A stretch of DNA of 64,000 nt from Massilia sp. H-1 (lineage in GTDB: Bacteria; Pseudomonadota; Gammaproteobacteria; Burkholderiales; Burkholderiaceae_D), in NCBI GenBank assembly GCA_024703915.1, contig CP087969.1, positions 124,001 through 188,000 of the forward strand, given 5' to 3'. Positions 11,691-22,291 of this stretch are shown in pieces. The position numbers and the translations under genes are program-made. The first letter of the stretch is position 1, and the number at the start of each line of letters is the position of its first letter. A model generated the notes under the pieces. It was not told the origin of the DNA and ran no database searches. It saw only the letters and a program-made list of their open reading frames with translations.

Positions 11691-12717
11691 ATGACCCAAA
11701 TTACGCTCGTTCTCCCGTTCGCCCTTCCCCCTGCAGAACTCGCCGCCGACCTGATCCGCGCACTCAAGGCGCTTAGCCCCTGGCCAAGCTTGCTCTCGCG
11801 CGCCAACGCCGAAGAATTGCCTTTCGACCCGGGCCAGCGCGTGCTGCCGCATGAAGCCTGGCTGTCGCGCAAACTCGGCCTGTCGGAGGACGGCCAGCCC
11901 GCCTTTGCCGCCGCGGCCATGCGCGGCCTGGGGCTCGATCCGGGAACCGACAGCTGGTTCATCGTCAACCCCGCGCACGTGGAAATCGCACGCAGCCACC
12001 TGTCGATCACCGACCTGCGTCAGCTGCGCCTGTCCAATGTGCACGCCAAGGAACTGTTCGAGACCGCCAAACCGGTCTGCGACGAAAGCTTGCAAAACCC
12101 TGATCTACGGCGACGCCCACACCTGGTTCATGCGCGCAGCCGACTGGCGCACGCTGCAAACGGCCTCGCCCGACGCCGCCGTCGGCCTCAATCTGACCGA
12201 CTGGCTGCCGACCGGCACCAACGCCGCCGAATTCCGCAAGCTGCAAAACGAAGTGCAGATGCTGTGGTTCGAGCATCCCAGCAATGTCGACCGCGAGTCA
12301 CGCGGCCTGGCCGCGATCAACTCCTTCTGGCCCTGGGGCAGATCGTGCCCGGACGTGACCGTGCCCGCCACGCCGCTGTTTGCCGCCTCGGTGGTGCCGG
12401 GCTGGCTGTCGGCCATCGAGAACTGCCCGGCCACCGACCTGCCCAACCCCTTCAGCGGGGAAGCGGCCGACAGCATGCTGCTGCGCGGCGACCTGTGCGA
12501 AGCGGCCATCGGCGGCGAGTGGGCGGCCTGGCTGGCTTAAGGCATGCAGCGCTTTGAAGAAGCCCTGTTCGCCCCGGCCCTGGCGGCCCTGCGCAGCCGG
12601 CAGCAAAGCGAAGATGACCCTGATCCTCTCGAACCGCCACACCCTCAAACAATTCACCACCTCGACCTGGTCGCAGCGCGCATTCTGGCGCTCGCCATCG
12701 CTGGACCGACTGCTGCC

Positions 12718-12721
<4 letters not shown>
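11691..12721 (+). CDS. RpfE-like conserved protein (phosphoglycerate mutase-like annotation)
   Basis: About 340 residues, beginning MTQITLVLPFALPPAELAAD. It contains SWFIVNPAHVEIARSHL, GDAHTWFMRAADW, LTDWLPTG and INSFWPWGG. This is the conserved protein found next to recJ in many beta- and gammaproteobacteria, called RpfE in Xanthomonas. Some databases label the family as a phosphoglycerate mutase, for which I see no direct proof. Its end overlaps the recJ start (ATGA). Breaks are at about 12096 (an extra A), 12345, 12535-12543 (GCTTAAGGC for GCCGGC in WLAGMQRFEE) and about 12605. Confidence 0.6.
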
Positions 12722-14419
<1,698 letters not shown>

Positions 14420-14430
14420 TCAACGACGCA

Positions 14431-14893
14431 TCAGGGCGCGGGCTTCTTGCAGTCGCACAGGTCCTCGCCCTTGTCGAACACGATCTTCCACTTGCCCGAT
14501 GCTTCGCGGCGCCAGATCGAATTGAAGCGCGGATCAGCTTGCCCTCGGGGTTGTAGGCCGGGGCCGGACGACGCGGCCAGCTTGCCGGAGGCCAGCACCT
14601 CGACCTGATCCGGCTCCCATGAAAACGGCGCGGCCAAACTTGTCGTAGAACTTTTTCCAGAAGTCGCCCACCGCTTTTTCCCGTGCAAGGGTGCCGGGCC
14701 GTTGAAGAACACCGCATCGTCAGCCACAAAGGCAACAAAGGCGGCATGGTCGCGCGCCTTCATGGTGGCGGCGAACGCGCGCTCGGTATCGGACACTTGC
14801 TGCTTGAGTTCGGCATTGCTCAGTGCGGTAGGCGCAGGCTTGGACGGCGCCCAGCAGCAGTCCTGCCATTGCGATAAACTTAATAAAACGCAT
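14431..14893 (-). CDS. SnoaL/DUF4440-like putative lipoprotein
   Basis: About 150 residues with an N-terminal signal MRFIKFIAMAGLLLGAVQAC that looks like a lipobox. An NTF2-like fold follows: DTERAFAATMKARDHAAFVA, DDAVFFNGPAPLHGK, PFSWEPDQVEVLASGKLA and WRREASGKWKIVFDKGEDLC. DUF4440/SnoaL-like proteins bind or modify small ligands, but the role here is unknown. Breaks are at about 14838, 14655, 14630 and 14560. It is convergent with recJ and marks the start of the block lying between recJ and prfB. Confidence 0.6.
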
Positions 14894-14931
14894 CAAATCT
14901 CCTCGTATCAGGCGAAACCATTGAAAGATTA

Positions 14932-14979
14932 CTCCGAAACCGGAGCGCGCTTGCACTTCAAATGGAAATGGAGTATAAA
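14932..14979 (+). promoter_or_regulatory. sigma70 promoter with upstream dyad for the Xre-RES operon
   Basis: TTGCAC (14951-14956) and TATAAA (14974-14979) are separated by exactly 17 bases and lie about 30 bases before the antitoxin ATG. An inverted repeat CTCCG-AAAC-CGGAG (14932-14945) abuts the -35 box. Toxin-antitoxin operons of this type are usually repressed by their own complex, so the dyad is a candidate operator. Confidence 0.6.
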
Positions 14980-15005
14980 GAATCCATAACCGGAGGTATC
15001 GCATC

Positions 15006-15442
15006 ATGAACCTGGCCTACGCCTACCCAAAAAGCCGTTTCGAACCCGCCGTACTGGTCGACCTGAATGCCCGCGCCGAACGCGAGCGCCTCTCCAAGTC
15101 CGCCCTGATCGGCTTTTCAAGCTGGTCGCCGCCTGGAAGTTGCGTGACGAAGACGCGCGCGAACTGCTCGGCGGCTTGTCCTCCTCCACCTTTTACGAGT
15201 GGAAAAAGAACCCCGACCGTGTGCTCGAAGTCGACCGCATCACACGTATATCGTATTTGCTTGGCATCTACAAGTGCCTTCACATTCTGTATGGCGACAA
15301 GCTCGCCGACGAATGGATCACCCTCCCCAACAAGAACCCGGTCTTTGGTGGCCGCACGCCGCTGTCGCAAATGCTGGCAGGCGGACTGCTCGCCATGCAA
15401 ATGGTGCGTAAATTGCTCGACGCCCGGCGCGGAGGTCTCTGA
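15006..15442 (+). CDS. Xre/MbcA/ParS-type antitoxin (DUF2384)
   Basis: About 145 residues with a GGAGG site upstream of the ATG. The C-terminal half shows the DUF2384 pattern: DEDARELLGGLSSSTFYEWK, RITRISYLLGIYKCLHILYG, ADEWITLPNKNPVFGGRTPL and QMLAGGLLAMQMVRKLLDA. It is the antitoxin of a type II Xre-RES module; the C-terminal segment normally blocks the active site of the RES toxin, and the N-terminal part binds DNA. A frame break near 15113 interrupts the N-terminal helices. The stop lies 2 bases before the toxin start. Confidence 0.85.
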
Positions 15443-15444
15443 TC

Positions 15445-16128
15445 TTGCCCGTCGTCCCCAAACTCACCACACTGCGCCAGTTCGATACCTGCCGCCTGAT
15501 CCCGTCCCGCTTTGCCGATGTCGAAGACTCGGTACTGGCGCCGCTGGCCGACAGCGAAGCCGTGCTGCGCGACCTGTTCACGCTCGACAACGCCACCAGT
15601 GAACGCCTGCGCGGCGAGTACGGCGGCCTGCCCGGCATCGGCGTCGACGAACTGGTCTTTGGCGTGCCGAACTTTCGGATCATCAACGCCGCCTATACCT
15701 ATCCGCGCCCCGAAGGCAGCCGTTTCAACGACGGCGAACGCGGTGCCTGGTATTGCGGCTTCGAGGCCGAAACCTCGCTCGCGGAAATCGTGTTCCACAA
15801 GACCGTGGAATACACGGAGATCGACCGCTTCGACGACAGCGTGACCTATCAGGCGATGCTGGCCGACTTTACCAGCACCTTCCACGACATTCGCGGCATC
15901 GAAGCGTATGCAGGCTGCCTTGATCCGACCAGCTACATCGAATCGCAGCAACTGGCCAACGACCTGCTCGACAGCGGCTCGATGGGTGTCATCTACCCGA
16001 GCGTGCGCCAGGACGGCGGCAACTGCCTGGCCTGTTTCCGGCCCGCGCTGGTGGGCAATGTGCGCAAGGGGCAGGCGTACCGCCTCACCTGGTCCGGTTC
16101 GCCAACGCCCGTGATTGAAACCATTTAA
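15445..16128 (+). CDS. RES domain toxin
   Basis: An unbroken gene of 227 codons with a TTG start, chosen because GGAGG (15431-15435) lies at the right distance. The RES domain is recognised by its Arg, Glu and Ser positions in PRPEGSRFNDGERGAWYCG, AETSLAEIVFHKTVEY and SMGVIYPSVRQDGG. RES toxins degrade cellular NAD+ and stop growth until neutralised by the Xre-type antitoxin. It is tightly coupled to the upstream antitoxin gene. Confidence 0.88.
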   Translation: MPVVPKLTTLRQFDTCRLIPSRFADVEDSVLAPLADSEAVLRDLFTLDNATSERLRGEYGGLPGIGVDELVFGVPNFRIINAAYTYPRPEGSRFNDGERGAWYCGFEAETSLAEIVFHKTVEYTEIDRFDDSVTYQAMLADFTSTFHDIRGIEAYAGCLDPTSYIESQQLANDLLDSGSMGVIYPSVRQDGGNCLACFRPALVGNVRKGQAYRLTWSGSPTPVIETI

Positions 16129-16146
16129 TTGTTTGAGAATAGTCCC

Positions 16147-16467
16147 ATGAAAACCAAGCCAGAAAAAGATACCGACCTGCGCATCAAGGTCAACCGTGAA
16201 ACGGCACGCCTGCCGTGGTCCGAACTGCAACGCCATTTCGCGCAGGGCACCGTAATTTATGTCAGCGAAGAGCTGGACCTCGTCGATGTGGCCGTGCGCA
16301 TTTCGCACGATGACAAAGAAAACATCGCCAAGTGGATGGCCGACGGCAAAGTCGGCAAAGTGTCGGATATCCAGGCGCAAACCTGGACCGAATCCGATGC
16401 CACGCTATGGACGTCGGTGGTCAGCCCCTTCGTGCTGGTCCAGCCCGAAAAGAAAAGCGTCCACTAA
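16147..16467 (+). CDS. DUF2288 domain protein
   Basis: 106 codons, unbroken. ETARLPWSELQRHFAQGTVI, LDLVDVAVRISHDDKENIAK and WTSVVSPFVLVQP match the small DUF2288 family, whose function is unknown. The ATG at 16147 is 18 bases after the toxin stop. It may be read through from the toxin-antitoxin promoter, but nothing links it to that module functionally. It is convergent with argP, with only 3 bases between the stops. Confidence 0.75.
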   Translation: MKTKPEKDTDLRIKVNRETARLPWSELQRHFAQGTVIYVSEELDLVDVAVRISHDDKENIAKWMADGKVGKVSDIQAQTWTESDATLWTSVVSPFVLVQPEKKSVH

Positions 16468-16470
16468 GCA

Positions 16471-17377
16471 CTACAGCGGCAGCAAGGCAGCCGTTGCGGC
16501 AGACAACACTGCCCCGCTCAAGCGATCCAGCACACCCGACGCCGCGCGCGATGCTGCCAGTACAGCGGCACATCGAGCGGCGTGTCCGCCACCAGTTCGA
16601 CCAGCGTCCCGCTCGCCAGATGCGGCGCGATCAATGCGTGTGCATGCATGCCCCACCCCATTCCAGCGAGCCCGGCCGTCACGTACGCGTGCGGCGATGG
16701 CAGCGCATGGCGCGGCAATTCCACCGACCGGTGGCACAGGCGCCGCACCCAGCGCGCCTGCAGTTCGTCCTTGGTATTGAACGTCAGGCTGGGCGCCGTG
16801 GCAAGGCTGGCCGCACCGACGCCGCCATCGGCGAAGTGGCGCGCCATGAACGCCGGACTGGCTGCCGCCACATAACGCATCGCCCCCAGCGGCTTAGCTG
16901 TTGCATCCGGACGCGGGATGCGGCGCGCCCGTGACGGCAGCGAGCACCGTTCCGCTGCGCAGCCACGCGGCCGTGTGGTCCTGGTCGTCGACCGTCACTT
17001 CCATCAGCACCGGGTTGTCCGCCGCGAAGCGCAGATGGCTTCTAAGCCCCAGCCAGGTGGCCAGGCTGTCGGCATTGACGGCAACGGGAATCGTGACGCG
17101 GGCAATGCCTTCCTCGGCCAGCGCCTAAGCAAGGCCCCTTGCAGCTCGTGTTCCAGCAGGCGCACCTGGTCCACGTGCTGGCACAGACGGCGGCTTAGCT
17201 TCGGTCGGCTTAGCACGGCTGATCGCGCACCACCAGCGCGCAGCCCGCGCGTTCTTCCAGCAGGCGAATACGCTGAGAAATTGCCGATGGCGTCACGTGG
17301 AGTGCGCGTGCGGCCCGCTCAAAGCCGCCCTCGCGCACGACAGCGGCGAGGGCCGACAAGGCTGCATAGTCGAGCAT
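16471..17377 (-). CDS. argP: LysR-family regulator ArgP (IciA)
   Basis: Lysine/arginine-responsive activator, here divergent from its usual target argO. The N-terminus MLDYAALSALAAVVREGGFE with VTPSAISQRIRLLEERAGCA is the ArgP-type helix-turn-helix. The effector domain keeps RYVAAASPAFMARHFADG, SVELPRHALPSPHAYVTAG and LVELVADTPLDVPLYWQH. Frame breaks include two adjacent GCTAAGC sites at 17192-17199 and 17207-17214, others near 17124 and 16888, and an in-frame insertion near 17041. Confidence 0.88.
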
Positions 17378-17450
17378 AGGATAAGTGTTGCTAATGTTGG
17401 ATTAGATAAATCAGTTTGTCTTCATCGTACCGCGCTGTCAAGATGGCCCC

Positions 17451-18083
17451 ATGAACCTGACTCCCACCTCCGTGTTTCTCACTGGCCTGGCCCTCAGCCT
17501 TGGCCTGATCGTCGCCATCGGCGCCCAAAATGCCTTCGTCTTGCGGCAGGGTTTGCGCCACGAGCATGTCGCCAGCGTCGTCCTGTTCTGCGCCCTGGCG
17601 GACGCTTTGCTGATTGCCGCTTGGCGTCCTGGGTATGGCCCAGGCTCTGGGCGAACATCCCGACTTTGCGCGCGACTGGCGCTGGCGGGGCGGTCTTTCT
17701 CGCGAGCTATGGCTACCAGGCGATGCAGCGCGCACGCCGCCCCGGGCAACTGACCGTCGCAGGGGAAGGCACGGGAATGGGCCGCGCCGCCGTGCTGGCG
17801 CAGGCGGCCGCGTTCACCCTGCTGAACCCGCACGTCTATCTCGATACCGTTTTACTCGTTGGAAGTATTGGCGCGCAACAGCCAGCCGCCTTGCGCGGCT
17901 GGTTCGTGGCCGGCGCCAGCGCCAGCGAGCATATGCTGGTTCGCGGCACTGGGCTTCGGTTCACGCTGGCTGGCGCCCTTGTTTGCCCGCCCCAAAGCAT
18001 GGCAAGTGCTGGACGGATTGATCGGGCTGACCATGTTCCTGCTGTCCGCCCTGCTGGTCAGGCATGCCCTGACGGGATCCTGA
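17451..18083 (+). CDS. argO: LysE/ArgO-type amino acid exporter
   Basis: Inner-membrane exporter of basic amino acids, about 210 residues with six predicted hydrophobic segments. The LysE family signature GLIVAIGAQNAFVLRQGLRH is at the N-terminus, TLLNPHVYLDTVLLVGSIGA in the middle and LIGLTMFLLSALLVRHALT at the end. Breaks are at about 17625, 17680 and 17925. It is divergent from argP across 73 bases that should contain the ArgP-controlled promoter, and its stop abuts that of prfH. Confidence 0.87.
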
Positions 18084-18724
18084 TCAGTCCGCCACGCTCC
18101 TTTCCACAAAGCGCGGGCCGACAAACACCCGCGCCGCGTTGCCGCGCTCGGCTTGCGTATGGCGCAGACGACGTTCCGACTTGCCCTGCTCCGTCGCCGC
18201 CGCCGCAAGGTCAGCCAGTTTGCTGGCCAGCAGCTGTGCCGCCAGCCGCTTGTTGGCATGCTGGCTGCGTTCGCTTTGCACCTTGACCGACAAGCCGCTT
18301 GCCACATGCGTGGCACGAATCGCGCTGTCGGTCTTGTTGACGTGTTGGCCGCCGGGGCCGGAAGCGCGTGGCCTCGTAACGGATCTCACCGCAGGCGGCA
18401 GTATCGTCGGGCGGCACGAAAGCGCTACCACCGAGGAACCAGTTCTTGCGCCTCAACTGCTTGCGATACGGACTCTCGCACACCCAGAGGATGCTGCCGC
18501 ACCAGCGCGCAGCCAGCAACCGTTCCGCGCCACCGGCCGCGGGATCTTCAAGCTCAAGCAACACGGAGCGCAGCGTGCCAGGGCGCTGGCCCGTCCAGCT
18601 GTTCCACGAGGCGGACTTCGACACCGGCCGTACGCGCTTCTGCGTGAATCGCGTCAAGCGCCTTTCTCACGGCGAGGCAGCATTCCACCGGCCCCGTGTT
18701 GGCAGTCATTTGTAGCCAGATCAT
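18084..18724 (-). CDS. prfH: peptide chain release factor homolog PrfH
   Basis: Release-factor homologue of about 210 residues with the GGQ loop ([20 protein letters not shown]) and the C-terminal alpha-helical RF tail. It lacks the normal codon-recognition domain. [20 protein letters not shown] followed by WFLGG is typical of PrfH. PrfH proteins work with RtcB2 to rescue ribosomes damaged in the 16S decoding centre. It overlaps the rtcB stop by one base (TGATG), so translation is probably coupled. Breaks are near 18575 and 18365. Confidence 0.9.
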
Positions 18725-19929
18725 CAGCAGCACTCCCCACGCGTCTTGTAGGTCAGCACGGGCTTGCTGCGCGCCAAAACCCGCACCAGACCGGCACCGA
18801 CCAGGCAGGCGAGGACGCTGTCCACGTTCTTGTACGCTTGCGGCGCTTCCTCGTAGATCAGGGCGCGGTCGTTGCAGATCACGCGTCCACCCATTGCCGT
18901 GCGGCTCAACTGGCCCGGCGTGGCAATGCGTTCCAGGCGTGCCTTGCAATCGGTCCGCTGCCATTTGCAGGCCTAAGCACCATGCGCCAGCGAATACAAG
19001 CTCAGCGAACCTGCCTCGGCCAATGGCGCGATCAGATAGCTGTAGTCGTCCCGCGAGCCCGGCAACATCACCAGGCCCTGGTCGCTCGGCGTTGCTCCCT
19101 TGCGATGCAGCCATCCCTGCTGGCCATCCACGTTGGCCTAAGCAACACGGTGTTGTGGTCGACGTCGAGCACCGGCTTGCCGTCGCAGCGCAGACGCTGA
19201 AAGATGCGGGCCGCGATCAGGAAACGGTTCAGCCGCGCAAATCGCACAGCTGCGTCGTGCTGGGCCAGATAGGCTGCCGCTTCCGGCGTGCCTTCGGCCA
19301 GACCCGCGTGACTGAAAGCGTCGACGTGCGAGCGCAGCACGGCCTGCCCGAGCCCGCGCGGAACCGCTGTGCACCAGCAGCTGCAGGCTTTTCGGCACGA
19401 TGCTTAGGCCTGTGCCACCGTGTCGGCACACTCGAGTTGGTCGACCACCTGCAGCTCGGCAAAATGATTGCCGCGCCCAATGGTACCGAGCGAACGCAGG
19501 TGCGACAGATCGAGCCCGGCCGCCGTCATCGCCGTGGAGACGGCAGCGATGCGCTGCTTGAGTTGCGGATCGCGCCGTTCGAGCGCGGCCCACTCATCGT
19601 CGTCGATGATGTCGTCAAGATTGCCGATCTGCTTGTCGATCTTGTCCAGCCTCGCCTTGCTTAAGCAACGATATCGGTTTGCCACAGCGCCATGCCGCAG
19701 CCAATGTCGTTGCCAACCAGCGCGGGATAGAAGCGACCGGTCGAGAAAAATGCGGCGCCGACCGGATAGCCGCGCCCCGGATGCAGGTCCGGCAGACCGA
19801 CGACGCGCTGCATGCCTAAGCCAGCTGCGACGTGGTTTTGGTTTGTTGTACAGCTGCGTCTTCGAGCCACAGGCGGTCGGACGCGATGATCGCTACACGA
19901 TCAGAAATAATTTGAACAAAATTGCCCAT
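18724..19929 (-). CDS. rtcB: RNA ligase RtcB2 (RtcB family)
   Basis: GTP-dependent 3'-phosphate RNA ligase family, about 400 residues. Visible motifs are GLPDLHPGRGYPVGAAF, metal-binding VGNDIGCGMA, GTIGRGNHFAELQVVD, LVHSGSRGLG, VLDVDHNTVL and SLYSLAHGAG, whose His is the guanylylation site. The tail EEAPQAYKNVDSVL is followed by VGAGLVRVL. Pairing with prfH marks it as the RtcB2 subtype, which reseals nuclease-cleaved 16S rRNA. Breaks are GCCGGC-type: 19814-19821, 19659-19666, 19402-19409, about 19136 and about 18975. Confidence 0.92.
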
Positions 19930-19935
19930 GTGATG

Positions 19936-19992
19936 CCAATCCAAAAGGTAAAACGGAGGATTGGGCGTGGCGGCGGACGGGGGAACCCGTCC
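19936..19992 (-). promoter_or_regulatory. two hairpins in the rtcB2 leader
   Basis: Arms GGACGGG (19975-19981) and CCCGTCC (19986-19992) form a 7-bp stem with a 4-base loop. A second stem, CCAATCC (19936-19942) with GGATTGG (19958-19964), sits just upstream of the rtcB ATG. The only Shine-Dalgarno-like bases (GGAT) before rtcB fall inside the second stem, so translation of rtcB may need the stem to open. This regulatory reading is inferred. Confidence 0.45.
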
Positions 19993-20007
19993 TGAAGGCG
20001 CTAAAGA

Positions 20008-20067
20008 TTAGTGCAGGACGTGACCAGCCAGACCCAGAAAAGGAGTGTTGAACGTAGTTGCTTGCAT
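20008..20067 (-). CDS. 19-residue leader mini-ORF upstream of rtcB2
   Basis: ATG at 20067 follows a near-perfect AAGGAG site (spacing 6) and encodes MQATTFNTPFLGLAGHVLH before a TAA. It lies in the transcribed leader, about 80 bases before rtcB and about 40 bases after the predicted start of transcription. It could be a real small protein or a leader peptide that senses ribosome state. No homologue is known to me. Confidence 0.45.
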   Translation of the reverse strand: MQATTFNTPFLGLAGHVLH

Positions 20068-20112
20068 GGTGACTCCTTTCAAAATAAATGGGTTGGACTG
20101 CTGAGGACGGCG

Positions 20113-20141
20113 ATAGTAAGCGAAAAAAATTACGGTGACAA
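20113..20141 (-). promoter_or_regulatory. sigma70 promoter of the rtcB2-prfH operon
   Basis: On the minus strand TTGTCA (20136-20141) and TACTAT (20113-20118) are spaced by 17 bases. Both hexamers are close to consensus. Transcription would begin near 20106 and cover the mini-ORF, the hairpins, rtcB and prfH. Confidence 0.6.
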
Positions 20142-20161
20142 GCGAAATTTGTGCAAGCCGA

Positions 20162-20425
20162 TCAGGATGGACTGCCGCGCAGCCTGCCCGGTTTGACGAT
20201 CAGGAGCGCGTCGTTTTCATGCCAGCGGCACGCTGTCACGAAAACCAGCGCTGCCTGCAAATCGGCTAGAAACGTGTCGAACTGGACGCGGTCAATCTCG
20301 TAGTATTCCTCGTAGTCCGCGTAAGAATTACTCACTGGGAACGAGATGTAATACCGTCCCGCGTCCTGCTCCACGCCAATCGTAAAGCGCTCGGCCTGCG
20401 ACACAAAAACGTCGTTGAATCGCAT
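20162..20425 (-). CDS. hypothetical protein, 87 residues
   Basis: A short unbroken gene starting MRFNDVFVSQAERFTIGVEQ, with an acidic, Tyr-rich centre (SNSYADYEEYYEIDRVQFD) and a basic end. It has no signal peptide or membrane segment. The pattern resembles small stand-alone immunity-like or conserved hypothetical proteins, but I do not recognise a family. Its start lies 3 bases after the stop of the esterase gene, so it is probably the last gene of that operon. Confidence 0.6.
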   Translation of the reverse strand: MRFNDVFVSQAERFTIGVEQDAGRYYISFPVSNSYADYEEYYEIDRVQFDTFLADLQAALVFVTACRWHENDALLIVKPGRLRGSPS

Positions 20426-20428
20426 CGC

Positions 20429-21260
20429 TTATTGCCGGCGCTGGCGGAAAAGCCAATCCCGCCACCAGGTGCCCGGATACATGTCCGCGTGCAGTTGGTG
20501 TGCAAGACCCTCGTATTCCCGGAAGAGAATGCGCTTGCCGCCGACGTTCATGATCTGCTTCGTCAAGCGGCGGTCGGCAACGATGGGGTTCTCATCGTCG
20601 GCGTTGCCGTGCATGACCCAGATCGGCAAGTCCTTCAGCAACGCTGCGGATTCATTGGCTTACAAGCGATGCCCGAAATCGGCATGATGGCTGCGAACAA
20701 GTTCGGCTTCAAAGTCGGCGCAAGCCAGGCGGCCGAGCCACCCATCGAGAATCCGAGCGCATAGATCCGCTGCGCGTCCACCGGATTTTCCCGGGCAAAT
20801 TTCTCCGTGAGTTCCAGCGCCGCAAGCAAGGCCGTCGAATGCGCGGCAAATTGATCGGCCGATGCCGGACCGTAATTCGCACTCCTGACGGGAAACTGCG
20901 GAACCAGAACATAGGCGCGATAGCGCGCCGGATGTCAGGCATCGCCCATGATTTTGAAAGGCGGTCAAGCTGCTGGCGATTGTCGGTGCCGATACCACCG
21001 GAACCGTGCAATTGCAGTACCAGGGGATAGCGAACACCAGGTTCCGGATCGACGGGCGCCAAGATTCTGTAAGGCATCAGGATGCCGTTCGATGCGGTAA
21101 AGGTCCCCTCACCAAACGAGGCGAGCTCAACGGAGGCAACCACATCACGCGCCATCGTCGGTGCGCCATTGATCAGCTCATGTTTCGGTGGATCTTGTGC
21201 GCAGCCGTTCAACGCGGCGAGAAAGATGAATGCCAGGGGCAAAACGTGTTTGATGTGCAT
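20429..21260 (-). CDS. secreted lipoprotein esterase / polyester-depolymerase-like hydrolase
   Basis: About 276 residues. The signal peptide ends in the lipobox-like LAALNGC (MHIKHVLPLAFIFLAALNGC). The alpha/beta-hydrolase core has YPLVLQLHGSGGIGTDNRQQ (oxyanion region), nucleophile elbow ALGFSMGGSAAW and WVMHGNADDENPIV with the acid residue. The catalytic His is likely in EGLAHQLHADMYPG. This layout is typical of Esterase_phd/LpqC-type secreted hydrolases. Breaks occur near 20930 and 20640. A GCCGGC at 20434-20439 is read normally here. Confidence 0.75.
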
Positions 21261-21280
21261 GAGTCTGAGTCCGTCCTGAT

Positions 21281-22226
21281 CTAGCGTTCGCTGATCGTTT
21301 TCGCATCTGCGGGCGTCAGCATCTGGTCCGCCGCGACATCCGGCTGCGCCAGGATCTTGCTGGCAATGAGCTCATTGCCCGGCGTGAGAATCGAGAAATG
21401 CGACTTCTTCGGCACGGGCAGGAAGCGGATCATCGGATTCTTGTTGGCTTTTGCCATTTCCTGTAAATCTTGCATATTTCCGTCAGCCGCCCCTTCCAGC
21501 ACAAACAAGGGCCGCTTCACCGCATCCATCCAGCGGATAGGCGAGCGCAAGGCGGACTCCTTGGCATTGTCCGGCGCATGGTAGATCAGCGAACTGCCAT
21601 AGTTGTTCGGATTGGTCACCGGGCCAAAGGCAAATACCGCACGGAACACCGACGTCGATTCGGCCACCAGCATGGCGATGGTGCCGCCGGTACTATGCCC
21701 GCCCAAATAAATGCGGTCCGGATCGACATACGGCAGCGTCGCCAGGTAATTTGCGGCCGCGACGATGTCATCAACCTCCCCCAGATAGCCTTCGCGGCGT
21801 CCCGGATTATCGTTCCCGCCACGCAGCGACGGGAACATGGTCACCACGCCTGCCTTGCGGTAAGGGGAAGCCGACTGGTCGTTGGAGCGTGGTTTCGGTT
21901 CCCACATTTCGCTCACCAGAATTGCTGTCGCCACCCGTAATCCAGACAATGGCCGGATGCTTCTTGCCATCGCGCGGATCCGGCGTGACATACGCGGCCA
22001 GCTTGCCAACCGGCGCATCGAAGCGCACCAGGTTGAACACGCCTTTCGGCGGAACCGGCAGCGGCGGCTGTGGCTCGCCAGCCCATTGCAATTGGGTCTT
22101 GAATCCGGCGCGCGCCTGCGTCAGCGCGGTCCCGTTGTCGACCGATTTGGCGGGAGAAACGGCAGGTGCGGCAACGGCGGCAGCGGACAAGGCAAGGGTA
22201 GCGCACAGCGTCAGGCGAGCGAACAT
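21281..22226 (-). CDS. secreted alpha/beta hydrolase (prolyl-oligopeptidase-like)
   Basis: About 315 residues with a cleavable signal peptide ending AAAVAA. The hydrolase motifs are PAIVWITGGDSNS, VVTMFPSLRGGNDNPGRREG, YVDPDRIYLGGHSTGGTIAM (nucleophile Ser) and RPLFVLEGAADGNMQDLQEM. The catalytic His is likely in VPKKSHFSIL. One break near 21905 (an extra base in NSFSEMWEP). It is followed 20 bases later by a second secreted hydrolase, so the two may act on related exported substrates. The substrate is unknown. Confidence 0.75.
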
Positions 22227-22291
22227 AAAGGCTTTCTCAGAAGGGAAACAGGGAGCGGCGCACCTGTCGGTGCGCGCGCATGGAAAGGAAA

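Noticed and set aside
12535-12543. Programmed frameshifting at GCTTAAGC-like sites as a general recoding system
   Set aside because: Required shifts vary in size (+1, +2, +3, also -1), no common slippery or stimulatory element is present, and some changes are in frame. Sequence error explains all of them more simply.
19961-19992. Similarity of GGCGGCGGACGGG to a conserved 16S rRNA segment
   Set aside because: Only about a dozen bases match and the rest of the rRNA helix is absent; it is better explained as part of a hairpin.
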